Below, in pieces: positions 44,214 to 52,479 of a DNA stretch of 64,000 nucleotides. Every line of letters starts with the position of its first letter. Within the stretch, counting starts at the first letter, position 1. The DNA is from Pseudomonas fluorescens (lineage in GTDB: Bacteria > Pseudomonadota > Gammaproteobacteria > Pseudomonadales > Pseudomonadaceae), in assembly GCF_902497895.1 (NCBI RefSeq), contig NZ_CABVHQ010000025.1:1-64000 (forward strand), in the 5' to 3' direction. Position numbers and translations under genes: made by a program. The notes beneath the pieces were generated by a model, which saw only the letters and a list, made by a program, of their open reading frames with translations, made no database searches and was not told the origin of the DNA.

Positions 44214-44942
44214 TTATTCGAAACGCAAAATCACTCGCCGGTTGTGCTTGCTCTTCTTCTCGATTTTCTCGCAGAAGACCCGGCCAATTTCTTCGGTATT
44301 GATAACGTGTGTACCCCCGCAAGGCTGGATGTCGACGCCGTCTACTTCGATGACCCGCACCGCGCCTTGTATGACCGGTGGTGCGACGGCTTGCGTGCGG
44401 GTTATCTGCAGCAACGTGGCGTACTCGGACGCCGGCATGGACAGCTGTTTTACCTCCAGGGCTTGAGCCACGAGGGCGTTCAATTGCTCAGTGATGCGTT
44501 CTTTTTCGAGGGACATTTCCGGCAGGTCGAAATCCAGCCGACCTTTATCATGGCTGATGCTGCACCCGGTGACCGGCGCATCGATGATCGAGCACAGCAG
44601 GTGCAGACAGGTATGCATCCTCATGTGCTGGTAACGTCGTTCCCAGTCCAGGCTTGCGTCGATCTTCAGGCCGGCTCGCAGTTGCGGGGGATAAGCCTCC
44701 AGCTGATGCCAGATGATCGAACGCAAGAGCGGGTCGCGCACCGTGCCGGTCACCTTGAGGCTGGTGCCGTCTGGCAAGGTGATAAGACCGGTGTCCCCGG
44801 GTTGGCCGCCACCCGTTGGATAAAATAGCGTGTGCTCCAGGGCGAGACCCTGATCGCTGACAGCCACGATCCTCGCGTCGAAAGCGTTCTGGTAGGGCGC
44901 GTTATCGTAAAGCGCCAGGGTTTCCATCGTGTGTACTGACAT
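44214..44942 (-). CDS. Alanyl-tRNA editing protein, AlaX-like
   Basis: 242 residues matching the free-standing AlaRS editing domain: the N-terminal LFYPTGGGQPGDTG, the zinc-binding HxxxH motif in MRMHTCLHLLCSII, and the downstream zinc-binding QPCGGTHV. AlaX proteins hydrolyse Ser- or Gly-tRNA(Ala). It is the last gene of the sulfur-carrier operon: GGAGGTT spans the preceding stop, and the ATG follows two bases after it. In this setting it may remove a product amino acid mischarged on tRNA (inference). The upstream TTG at 44948 is an unlikely start. Confidence 0.85.
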   Translation of the reverse strand: MSVHTMETLALYDNAPYQNAFDARIVAVSDQGLALEHTLFYPTGGGQPGDTGLITLPDGTSLKVTGTVRDPLLRSIIWHQLEAYPPQLRAGLKIDASLDWERRYQHMRMHTCLHLLCSIIDAPVTGCSISHDKGRLDFDLPEMSLEKERITEQLNALVAQALEVKQLSMPASEYATLLQITRTQAVAPPVIQGAVRVIEVDGVDIQPCGGTHVINTEEIGRVFCEKIEKKSKHNRRVILRFE

Positions 44943-44944
44943 GT

Positions 44945-45937
44945 TCAACCTCCGACAGATTGAGGGCGAGTTTGCATCAGGCGCCGGACCATCGCGCTCA
45001 AGCCTGGTGGTGCGATCAAGGTAATATCCTGGTTGGGCCCGCAGACATGCAGGTTCAGTGGCAGTCGCGGTGGGTAGTCGCCATCTTCGGTGTGATGAAT
45101 CCGGAACTGTAAGTGGGTGCGCTCTTTGACGGTGGCTTCCAGCGCAAGACTGCTCAGTGGATGAAAGTCTGCATCCAGCAGTGTGACGTGTTGGCTGTTG
45201 CCGACTTCACCGACCAGGTGCAAGCGCTCGTTGAGCGCAAAGGCGCCGAGGAAACTGCCATGGTCGGACTCTGACGTTTTCTGCAGCTGGACCTGATTGA
45301 CGATCTTCACTTTCGTGTCGGCCGGTACGTCATGGGTAATGACACACGCCGGCGAGATGAAGACGTTGTCGCCAATCGTCACGCAACCCAGAATTCTGGC
45401 TCCCGCGCCGATCTCTACATTGTTGCCCAGGCGTGGGTGACGTTTGCCATTGGGGTTGTTGGCTATACCACGGGCGCCCAGCGTCACCCCGCAAAGGATG
45501 TAGCAGTCGTTGCCAATTTCGCAGGTTTCGCCAATCACCGTGCCGTAGCCATGATCGAGGACAAATCGGCGACCGATCCGCGCCGCCGGGTGGATCTCGG
45601 CGCCCGAAAGGAGCTTGCCCTGATTGCTGAGCTTTTGCGCGATACAGGGGAAGTAGCGGTCCTCTTCGCCGCCAAGCTTCAACACCTGATGAGCCAGGCG
45701 GTAGTAGAGAACAGCCTTGAAGGACGCGTACGACTCCAGGATCAAGCTGCCGCGACCTTGCGATGCCGGGTCGCGGGAGGCGAAGGCCATCAGGTCCTCG
45801 GCAAGCCAATCGGCCACACAGGGAAGCAATCTGTGCAAATGGCCGTCCAGCTGCAGCAAGTCAGCAGGTTCCAGGGTGTTGATGAGGTGCGCGAGCAACT
45901 CATCGTGCAGCTGTTGCATATCAATGAAGCCCCCCAT
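44945..45937 (-). CDS. Serine O-acetyltransferase with C-terminal extension
   Basis: 330 residues. The N-terminal helical domain and left-handed beta-helix of serine acetyltransferases occupy about 1-220, with hexapeptide repeats and the active-site motif FVLDHGYGTVIGETCEIG plus GVTLGARG and KRHPRLGNNVEIGAGARI. The last ~105 residues (from about QKTSESDHGSF) are not part of any usual CysE and contain two short beta-rich stretches; no domain was recognised. It presumably makes O-acetylserine for the adjacent synthase. CGGGGTG precedes ATG 45937. Confidence 0.85.
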   Translation of the reverse strand: MGGFIDMQQLHDELLAHLINTLEPADLLQLDGHLHRLLPCVADWLAEDLMAFASRDPASQGRGSLILESYASFKAVLYYRLAHQVLKLGGEEDRYFPCIAQKLSNQGKLLSGAEIHPAARIGRRFVLDHGYGTVIGETCEIGNDCYILCGVTLGARGIANNPNGKRHPRLGNNVEIGAGARILGCVTIGDNVFISPACVITHDVPADTKVKIVNQVQLQKTSESDHGSFLGAFALNERLHLVGEVGNSQHVTLLDADFHPLSSLALEATVKERTHLQFRIHHTEDGDYPPRLPLNLHVCGPNQDITLIAPPGLSAMVRRLMQTRPQSVGG

Positions 45938-45957
45938 GGAGGCACCCCGCATTTGGA

Positions 45958-46887
45958 TTATTCGAATAAGGGCAGGTAGGCGTCCGCGCTGTCGTAGACC
46001 ATGGTCAGGACAGTGGAGTGTTCGGGCATTTCCTTGGCCAGGGCGGCAATGGCGACCAGGTTGGCCGCCGATGAAAGCCCCAGGCTGATGGCATCGCTGC
46101 GCATTACCCGTTGCATCATTTCCAGGCATTGATCCTTGGAAACCTTGAGCATGCCGTCCAGTACCGAGAGATTGAGAATGCTCGGCACAATGCCGATCGA
46201 CAGTCCCTGGATCTGGTGGGGCGCGTGCTGGTCATTGAGCAGGTCGCATTCTTCGGGTTCGACGCCCAGAACGCGGATGGCCGGCCAGGTGGCCTTGAGT
46301 ATTTCGCCGATGCCGGTGATATGACCGCCGGTACCGATCCCGCCGACAAAATAGTCCACCCGGCGTCCGGCAAATGCCCGGACAATTTCCCGAGCAGTGC
46401 CTTGTCGGTGGGTTTCGGGGTTGGCCCCATTACGCTGCTGATTGAGCATTACGTAGTGGGGGTTCTCCAGTTGCAGCTCCATGGCTTTCTGGCCATGGGA
46501 GTTGTTGCCCAGGCGGCTGTCAGACAGCACTACTTCGGCGCCATACAGGCGCAGCAGTTTTTGTTTTTCCGGGCTGTAGTTGTCCGGAATCACCAAAACC
46601 ACTTTGTAGCCCAGCACGTTGCCCGCCATCACCAGGCCAATGCCGGTGTTGCCGCCGCTGGGCTCGATGATGGTCTGTTGTGTGCCACGCAGCAGAATGC
46701 CTTTGCGCTCGGCATCGAGGATCATGCCCAGTGCGATGCGGGCTTTGTGACTGCCGCCAGGGTTCAGCGATTCGAGTTTGACGAAGACCTCCACGCCGAG
46801 GTCGGTGGAGAGTTTCTCCAGGCGCACGATCGGCGTTTGGCCGATGGCGTCGAGTATCGAGTTATGCAACATCAGATAAGAGCTCAT
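45958..46887 (-). CDS. Cysteine synthase family PLP enzyme (CysK/CysM-like)
   Basis: 309 residues, fold type II. The PLP-Lys motif reads NPGGSHKARIALGMI; most family members have SVKDRIA. EPSGGNTGIGLVMAG is the substrate/phosphate loop and VGGIGTGGHITGIGE the PLP phosphate loop; GLSSAANLVAIAAL closes the C-terminal domain. It would replace the acetyl group of O-acetylserine with sulfur, here plausibly from a protein thiocarboxylate as in mycobacterial CysM. AGGTGG before ATG 46887. Its neighbours supply both the activated serine and the carrier. Confidence 0.85.
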   Translation of the reverse strand: MSSYLMLHNSILDAIGQTPIVRLEKLSTDLGVEVFVKLESLNPGGSHKARIALGMILDAERKGILLRGTQQTIIEPSGGNTGIGLVMAGNVLGYKVVLVIPDNYSPEKQKLLRLYGAEVVLSDSRLGNNSHGQKAMELQLENPHYVMLNQQRNGANPETHRQGTAREIVRAFAGRRVDYFVGGIGTGGHITGIGEILKATWPAIRVLGVEPEECDLLNDQHAPHQIQGLSIGIVPSILNLSVLDGMLKVSKDQCLEMMQRVMRSDAISLGLSSAANLVAIAALAKEMPEHSTVLTMVYDSADAYLPLFE

Positions 46888-46899
46888 GGCCGCCACCTA

Positions 46900-48315
46900 T
46901 CAATACAAAGGCATGTCGGGTTCGACGTCACGAACCCAGTGCTTCATGCCGCCTTCAAGGACTCGGGTATTGGCGAAACCTGCCGCGAGCAAGGTGCTTG
47001 CGGCACGTTCGGCGCGTATGCCGGCGTAACAGATGACGTAGTGGTGATGGTCGCGATCGAGGGAGTCGAGTCGGGTTTCCAGATCTTCGAGCGGGATGTG
47101 CAGCACGCCGGGCAATTGGCAGACTTCCAGCTCGCAAGCGTCGCGAACATCCAGCAAAATGTCGGCCGTGCCCTTGAGTTCCAGCAATTGCTTGAGCCGT
47201 TGCGGCGTGATGTAGCGTTCCTCTGCCAGGAGTGGCGTGGTCGGCACAGCGCTGGCACAGCTGACGGCGGTGTGTTCGGCAAGCTGGCCGGTGCGCAGGG
47301 TCGAGCAGCACGGGCAATCGGCCCGCCGTTTGAAGCGTATTTCAGAAAACTTCATCGCCAGCGCATCGAAACACATCAAGCGCCCGACCAAAGGTTCGCC
47401 GATGCCAATGATCAACTTGATCGCTTCGGTGGCCTGGATCATTCCGACGACGCCGGGCAGGACGCCGATCACCCCGCCTGCGCTGCAATTGGGCGCCAGT
47501 TCCGCAGGCGGGCTTTTCGGAAACAGGCAGCGATAGCAGGGGCCGCCGCGATAGTTGAGGACACTGATCTGCCCGTCGAAACGGTAAATCGATCCATAGA
47601 CCAGCGGCTTGCCCAGTTGCACGCAAGCATCATTGATCAGGTAGCGCGTCGAGAAGTTATCGGTACCGTCGACGACCACGTCGTACTGCCCGATCAGCTC
47701 CAGGGCGTTGTCGGTGTTCAGCGCCGTGTTATGCGCGTTGATCCGGATATGTTCGTTGAGGTCTTGCAGGCGTCTTTTCGCCGACTCGACTTTGGGCAGG
47801 CCCAAGGTGCTTTTGCCATGCACGATTTGTCGTTGCAGGTTGCTGCTTTCCACTACGTCGAAGTCGATCAGCCCCAGGGTGCCGATGCCGGCAGCGGCCA
47901 GGTACATGCACACCGGTGAGCCCAGGCCTCCCGTGCCGATCACCAACACCCTGGCGTTTTTCAGCTTCAGCTGGCCTTCGCGGCCGACGCCCGGCAGGGT
48001 GATGTGCCGCACATAGCGCTGGACTTCTTCGTTGCTCAAGCGGTCCTGATCGATGCCGCCGGACGTGGCGAGCAGGACGTCGATGGTGCCGCCAGCGGGG
48101 AAGGCATCATCGGGTTCGATCAGCTCGCCGTTGGCGGTAAACAGAAAGTGTTCCTTGAGTTGATTGTTCTCGTATTGCAGGTGCGCGCGCAGTTGTGGGT
48201 GGTCGGTGCAGATGCTTTCGAGCACTGCGCGCAACGTCGTGCCGCTGCCTTCAAGTTGCGAATCGGGCAGTTTTGCGACGCGAGCCAGGATGTCGGGGAA
48301 AGAGACAGCGTTCAT
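46900..48315 (-). CDS. Fusion: MoaD/CysO-like sulfur carrier + E1-like adenylyltransferase (MoeB/ThiF) + rhodanese
   Basis: 471 residues in three domains. Residues 1-87 resemble MoaD/CysO (TTLRAVLESICTDHPQLRAH, final LLATSGG). Residues 88-335 are E1-like (LSNEEVQRYVRHITLPGVG, GTGGLGSP, DGTDNFSTR), with the two zinc CxxC pairs CYRC and CPCC. The C-terminal rhodanese (about 365-470) has active-site Cys in ICYAGIRAERA. In normal systems the carrier's free C-terminal Gly-Gly is adenylated by the E1 and converted to a thiocarboxylate by a rhodanese. Here that Gly-Gly (86-87) is internal. GGAGTTG before ATG 48315; the longer frame is antisense noise. Confidence 0.88.
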   Translation of the reverse strand: MNAVSFPDILARVAKLPDSQLEGSGTTLRAVLESICTDHPQLRAHLQYENNQLKEHFLFTANGELIEPDDAFPAGGTIDVLLATSGGIDQDRLSNEEVQRYVRHITLPGVGREGQLKLKNARVLVIGTGGLGSPVCMYLAAAGIGTLGLIDFDVVESSNLQRQIVHGKSTLGLPKVESAKRRLQDLNEHIRINAHNTALNTDNALELIGQYDVVVDGTDNFSTRYLINDACVQLGKPLVYGSIYRFDGQISVLNYRGGPCYRCLFPKSPPAELAPNCSAGGVIGVLPGVVGMIQATEAIKLIIGIGEPLVGRLMCFDALAMKFSEIRFKRRADCPCCSTLRTGQLAEHTAVSCASAVPTTPLLAEERYITPQRLKQLLELKGTADILLDVRDACELEVCQLPGVLHIPLEDLETRLDSLDRDHHHYVICYAGIRAERAASTLLAAGFANTRVLEGGMKHWVRDVEPDMPLY

Positions 48316-48346
48316 GCGCAACTCCGTTTGTAGGTCGGTGATGGTT

Positions 48347-48781
48347 TCAAGAAAACGCCTGGCTGCAAATAAAACTCTGGCCATTCCATTCGAACAGTTT
48401 GGAACCTGCTGCCGTGCCTTTATGCACACCGATGACCAGGTAGCTGACCGGATAAATCGGTTCGCCCATGAACAGGGCCTTGTCCTGGTCCTCGTGGCTG
48501 AAGTAGGCACCGACATCGGGGTGCGAGTGATAGATGACCGTAACGGGGTTATCGCTGCGAAAGCTCTTGTTCATCATTAAGGTGTCTGCCACCGAGAAGG
48601 TGTAGCCCTCGGCGGCGGTGCGCCGATAGACCTCGGGGTTGCGTCGGTGCAGCTCGTTCTGAATGTTCTCGCCGATGTAGACGCTGCCATCTTTGAACAC
48701 AAACCCGCAGCACTCGTCGGGGTAGGTGCTGCTGGCGTGTCGATAGATCTGCTCAAGTGTTTTGGGGCAGAGGCCTTCCAT
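48347..48781 (-). CDS. JAMM/MPN+ zinc metalloprotease (Mec/QbsD-like)
   Basis: 144 residues, the compact prokaryotic JAMM domain: upstream Glu in YPDECCGFVF, then IYHSHPDVGAYFSHEDQD, which gives the HxH-x10-D zinc signature with the characteristic Ser. Relatives remove residues after the Gly-Gly of sulfur carriers (QbsD) or release amino acids from them (mycobacterial Mec). It lies 31 bases ahead of the carrier-E1 fusion gene, its obvious partner. Confidence 0.9.
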   Translation of the reverse strand: MEGLCPKTLEQIYRHASSTYPDECCGFVFKDGSVYIGENIQNELHRRNPEVYRRTAAEGYTFSVADTLMMNKSFRSDNPVTVIYHSHPDVGAYFSHEDQDKALFMGEPIYPVSYLVIGVHKGTAAGSKLFEWNGQSFICSQAFS

Positions 48782-48805
48782 GTTTCTCTCGCGAAGTCAG
48801 GTGGG

Positions 48806-49750
48806 TCAGTTCTTTTTGGCCAGCAGTTTTTCCACCGGGAGTTTGGTGATCGCAAACCCCGCCAACAGAATGGCCGAATAGGTCATCAGGTCCTTGGAAA
48901 TCGGCTGGCCTTCGTACCAGGAGCCGATGACCACGGCGAACACCGGAAAAATAATGAACACGAAGGACAGGATGATCGGACTCAGGCGCTTGAGCAGCAT
49001 GAAGTACACAATGAAGCCGCCGACCGAAGCGACCAGTCCGAGGTAGAGCAGGGCACTCCAGGAGCGCAGCGTGATGTCACTGAACATCGGCGTTTCGATG
49101 TACAACCCGGCCACGAACAGCATCAGGCCGGCGATGCCGATGGGTAGGGTGTTGTAGGTGATGACGCTGATGGCGCTGCCTTTCTGCTTGGTGATCACGT
49201 AGCACAGGGCGTGCATCACGGCCGCGGCGAGGATCGCAATGACCCCCAGGAACTCCGCATGGTCCAGGTGCAATCCCTGGCTGCGGATGATCATGTACAG
49301 GCTGCCAAAGCCGATGGCGATGCCGACGACTTGGGAAAAGTAGATTTTCTCGCGCAGAAACATGGCGGAAAAAATCAGGATGAACACCGGCATGCAGCTG
49401 AACAGCAGCGCCGTGAGCCCCGAGGAAACGTGCATCTCACCGTAGTTGAGCAAGTAGTAGGGAACGCTGAAGTAGGTCAGCGTGACAAACACAAAGAACC
49501 AGCGGCTTTCCCTGGGGAACAGCACCGGTTCGCGGCGCACTTTGGCAAAGCACAGGAACAATGGAAAGGCGATCAGAAAGCGCAGCCCCGCGGACGTCAG
49601 GGGAGGCACGCTTTCGACGGCGATCTTGATCCCCAGCCAGGTGGTTCCCCAGCTCAGGCATACGATCAGGAACATCACACTGGTAATGGCACCCGCCAGC
49701 CACTGTTTTTGAGTCTTATCACTATTTTCGATGACGGCAGACATTGGCAT
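48806..49750 (-). CDS. EamA/DMT-family exporter
   Basis: About 312-314 residues with ten predicted membrane helices in two EamA repeats (for example FLIVCLSWGTTWLGIKIAVES, with the WGTTW motif of the family, and a second repeat beginning near AAAVMHALCYVITKQKG). DMT exporters such as YdeD excrete O-acetylserine and cysteine. It is the first gene of the operon, 24 bases before the JAMM gene, and likely exports the product or an intermediate. ATG is at 49750 or 49744. Confidence 0.86.
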   Translation of the reverse strand: MPMSAVIENSDKTQKQWLAGAITSVMFLIVCLSWGTTWLGIKIAVESVPPLTSAGLRFLIAFPLFLCFAKVRREPVLFPRESRWFFVFVTLTYFSVPYYLLNYGEMHVSSGLTALLFSCMPVFILIFSAMFLREKIYFSQVVGIAIGFGSLYMIIRSQGLHLDHAEFLGVIAILAAAVMHALCYVITKQKGSAISVITYNTLPIGIAGLMLFVAGLYIETPMFSDITLRSWSALLYLGLVASVGGFIVYFMLLKRLSPIILSFVFIIFPVFAVVIGSWYEGQPISKDLMTYSAILLAGFAITKLPVEKLLAKKN

Positions 49751-49774
49751 GGCGACATTTCTTCCATGAGGCGG

Positions 49775-49817
49775 AATTGACCTCTATATTGAAAGGCTTC
49801 ATCCGGTAATTGAACCT
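49775..49817. promoter_or_regulatory. Direct ATTGA repeats between exporter and MocR gene
   Basis: ATTGA occurs at 49776, 49788 and 49809, in the contexts AATTGACC, ATTGAAAGG and AATTGAACC, all on the same strand within the 90-base divergent region. MocR regulators typically bind direct repeats near their own promoter, so these are candidates for its site (inference). Confidence 0.35.
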
Positions 49818-49840
49818 GTTAAACCACACTATTAGGGCGA

Positions 49841-51268
49841 ATGATGGCTGTCAAAATAAATAATGACATGGTGTCAATTGTGCGAAATGGGCTTTCGAAC
49901 GGTCAGGGCGTGAAGTACAAACGCCTTGCCGGCGCCATAGAAACGGGGATCCTCGACGGCGTGATCGAGCCCGGCTGCAAACTGCCGCCCCACAGGATGC
50001 TGGCGGACAATCTCGGCGTGACGATTGGCACCATCAGTCGCGCCTACGGTGAGTTGGAGAAGCTGGGGCTGGTGGTGGCGCGGGTGGGTGATGGCACCTT
50101 TGTTCGCAAGCGTGGGCTGGAACGCAAACGCGATGAGGGCTTTCGCAATGTCAGCGAGGAACCCCGGCAGTATTTCGACATGAGCCGCAATACCCACATT
50201 CCCGGTCAGGAAACCGTCTTTCTGGCCCAGAGTCTGCAAGCCCTGGCCAACAATCCCAAGGTGCTGCAGGACATCAGTCTCTATACCCCGGACGCGGGAT
50301 TGCCGCGGTATCGCGCCGCTGGCGCGCACTGGTTGAAGCAGAGTGAGTTTTCCCCGAGCGCCGATCAGGTGATCTGCGTCAACGGCGGCCAGCACGGCTT
50401 GTTGTGTGCGTTGATGGCGCTGCTGCGCCCAGGGGATACGGTGGTGACCGAACAACTGACCTATCCGGGGTTGATCACCGCCGCCCGCATGCTGGGCATT
50501 CGCTTGATTGGCCTGGATATGGACGACGAAGGTTTGCTGCCCTCGGCACTCGAAGAGGTGTGCCGTACGCACCGGGTTTCAGCCCTTTACTGCACGCCGA
50601 CGATTCAGAACCCGACGACCGCGGTGCTTTCGGTGGCGCGCCGAGAGGCGGTGGCCCGGGTTTGTCGCGAGCATAACCTGCTGGTCCTGGAGGACGAGGC
50701 CCACGGCGTACTGGTTGAAGATCGCCTGCCGCCCCTCAGCTACTTCGCGCCGGAACGCACGATTCTCATCAGTAGCTTGAGCAAGGCGGTTTCGGCAGGT
50801 TTGCGGGTGGGTTACCTGCATGCACCGCAGGCATTGATGAGCCGGCTGGCGGCGGCCTTGAGGTCCACCTGCTGGATGGCGACACCCTTGACACTGGAGC
50901 TGGCAACCGCCTGGATAGAAAACGGCACCGCCGCCCACCTGCTGCAGCAGCAGATACTTGAGATGGGGCGTCGCAAGGCATTGGTCGAGGATCTGCTGGC
51001 GGGGCTCGCCTACAAGACGCATTTGAACAGCCCGCACTTCTGGATCGAGGTCCCGGAGCCATGGCGGGCTTCGGAAATTGAGGCGGAGCTCAAGCAAAGC
51101 AATTACCTGGTCTCGACGGCTGAATCCTTCGCGGTGGGGCATGCGGCGGTGCCGCAGTTCATTCGGGCGAGTATCTGCAATACATCGGGTGATGATCAGC
51201 TCCTGCGCGAAGGGTTTGAGGCACTTGCAACGGCTTTGGGGCAGGGCGCCGGGCGGTTCAGTTTGTGA
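49841..51268 (+). CDS. MocR-type regulator (GntR HTH fused to aminotransferase-like domain)
   Basis: 475 residues. N-terminal winged HTH about 20-90 (YKRLAGAIETGILDG, LADNLGVTIGTISRAYGELEKLGLV), then a fold-type I aminotransferase domain with NGGQHGLLCALMALL, YCTPTIQNPTTAVLS, LEDEAHGVL and the PLP-Lys in ISSLSKAVSAGLRVGYL. Such proteins sense PLP or a PLP-amino-acid adduct. Divergent from the exporter/sulfur-carrier operon, which it probably controls. Confidence 0.9.
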   Translation: MMAVKINNDMVSIVRNGLSNGQGVKYKRLAGAIETGILDGVIEPGCKLPPHRMLADNLGVTIGTISRAYGELEKLGLVVARVGDGTFVRKRGLERKRDEGFRNVSEEPRQYFDMSRNTHIPGQETVFLAQSLQALANNPKVLQDISLYTPDAGLPRYRAAGAHWLKQSEFSPSADQVICVNGGQHGLLCALMALLRPGDTVVTEQLTYPGLITAARMLGIRLIGLDMDDEGLLPSALEEVCRTHRVSALYCTPTIQNPTTAVLSVARREAVARVCREHNLLVLEDEAHGVLVEDRLPPLSYFAPERTILISSLSKAVSAGLRVGYLHAPQALMSRLAAALRSTCWMATPLTLELATAWIENGTAAHLLQQQILEMGRRKALVEDLLAGLAYKTHLNSPHFWIEVPEPWRASEIEAELKQSNYLVSTAESFAVGHAAVPQFIRASICNTSGDDQLLREGFEALATALGQGAGRFSL

Positions 51269-51300
51269 TTCATTCGTGTTTCAGGCCCCGCATGTTCCCC

Positions 51301-51435
51301 CGTAGCAGCTGCCGAAGGCTGCGTCCGGCTGCGCAGCGGCCGTAAAATCAAGCACTGCGGTGTTCCTGGCAAACCGTGGAAGCAGGGTTTACGGCTGCTT
51401 CGCAGCCGGACGCAGGCTTCGCCAGCTGCTACGGA
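51301..51435. repeat. Inverted REP pair (GTAGCAGCTGCCGAAGGCTG family)
   Basis: CGTAGCAGCTGCCGAAGGCT at 51301 and an inverted copy ending GCCAGCTGCTACGG at about 51436 lie between the mocR gene and ppsR, whose 3' ends converge. Related to the cluster at 1-275. Confidence 0.85.
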
Positions 51436-51485
51436 CCGCGTAAAGGCCTAACCGACCGGCATCGCCACAAAATACTCCCGTGAAA

Positions 51486-52304
51486 TTACTTGAATCGCCG
51501 CTCCACACCTTTCTCCACCAGAATCTTCGCCGAAATCTCTTCCACCGAAAAATGCGTGGAATTGATGTGTGCGATGTTCTCGCGGCGGAACAGGTTCTCC
51601 ACTTCCCGTACTTCGAACTCGCACTGGGCATAGCTCGAATAGCGGCTGTTGGGCTTGCGCTCGTTGCGAATCGCGGTGAGGCGGTCCGGGTCGATGGTCA
51701 GGCCGAATAGCTTGTGCTGGTGGGCGCGCAGGGCGGTGGGCAGCTGCAGGCGCTCCATATCGTCTTCGGTCAGCGGGTAGTTCGCCGCGCGGATGCCGAA
51801 TTGCATGGCCATGTATAGACAGGTCGGGGTCTTGCCGCAGCGCGAAACACCTACCAGAATCAGATCGGCCTTGTCGTAATAGTGCGTGCGGGCGCCGTCG
51901 TCGTTGTCGAGGGCGAAGTTCACCGCCTCGATACGCTCCATATAATTGGAGTTGCCACCAATGGAATGTGACTTGCCGACCGAATACGATGAATGCTCGC
52001 TCAATTCCTGCTCCAGGGGCGCGAGGAAGGTCGAGAAAATGTCAATCATGAAACCATTTGACGTTGCGAGGATCTCACGAATGTCCTGATTGACGATGGT
52101 GTCGAATATTATCGGCCGAAATCCGTCCGTTTCGGCGGCGTTGTTGATTTGTTGTACCATGGCCCGCGCTTTATCCACGTTGTCGATGTACGGCCGCGTG
52201 ACTTTCCTGAAGGTAATATTCTCGAATTGCGCCAAAAGGCTTTGACCGAGGGTCTCGGCTGTAATGCCCGTGCCATCGGAGATAAAGAAAGCGGATCGTT
52301 TCAT
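51486..52304 (-). CDS. ppsR: Phosphoenolpyruvate synthase regulatory protein (kinase/pyrophosphorylase, DUF299)
   Basis: 272 residues. The N-terminus [22 protein letters not shown] and the P-loop [21 protein letters not shown] (about 150-170) identify the PpsR/PDRP bifunctional regulators. They switch PEP synthase off by ADP-dependent phosphorylation and on by phosphorolysis. Divergent from its target ppsA, the normal Pseudomonas arrangement. Confidence 0.95.
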   Translation of the reverse strand: MKRSAFFISDGTGITAETLGQSLLAQFENITFRKVTRPYIDNVDKARAMVQQINNAAETDGFRPIIFDTIVNQDIREILATSNGFMIDIFSTFLAPLEQELSEHSSYSVGKSHSIGGNSNYMERIEAVNFALDNDDGARTHYYDKADLILVGVSRCGKTPTCLYMAMQFGIRAANYPLTEDDMERLQLPTALRAHQHKLFGLTIDPDRLTAIRNERKPNSRYSSYAQCEFEVREVENLFRRENIAHINSTHFSVEEISAKILVEKGVERRFK

Positions 52305-52479
52305 TTGCGCCTTGGGCCTTAAGCTAGTGACAATTCTTGGATATGATAGGCGCGGCTTGCCGGCCTCGAATGGCCTGCATTCTCACTTATTTTCCAGGTC
52401 CAGGCCATAACGCTGGCAAATGCTCCTCTGAGCCGCCGGCGTCCTGAGCTTTTCCAACACAGTTAGTGGAGAGATCACC

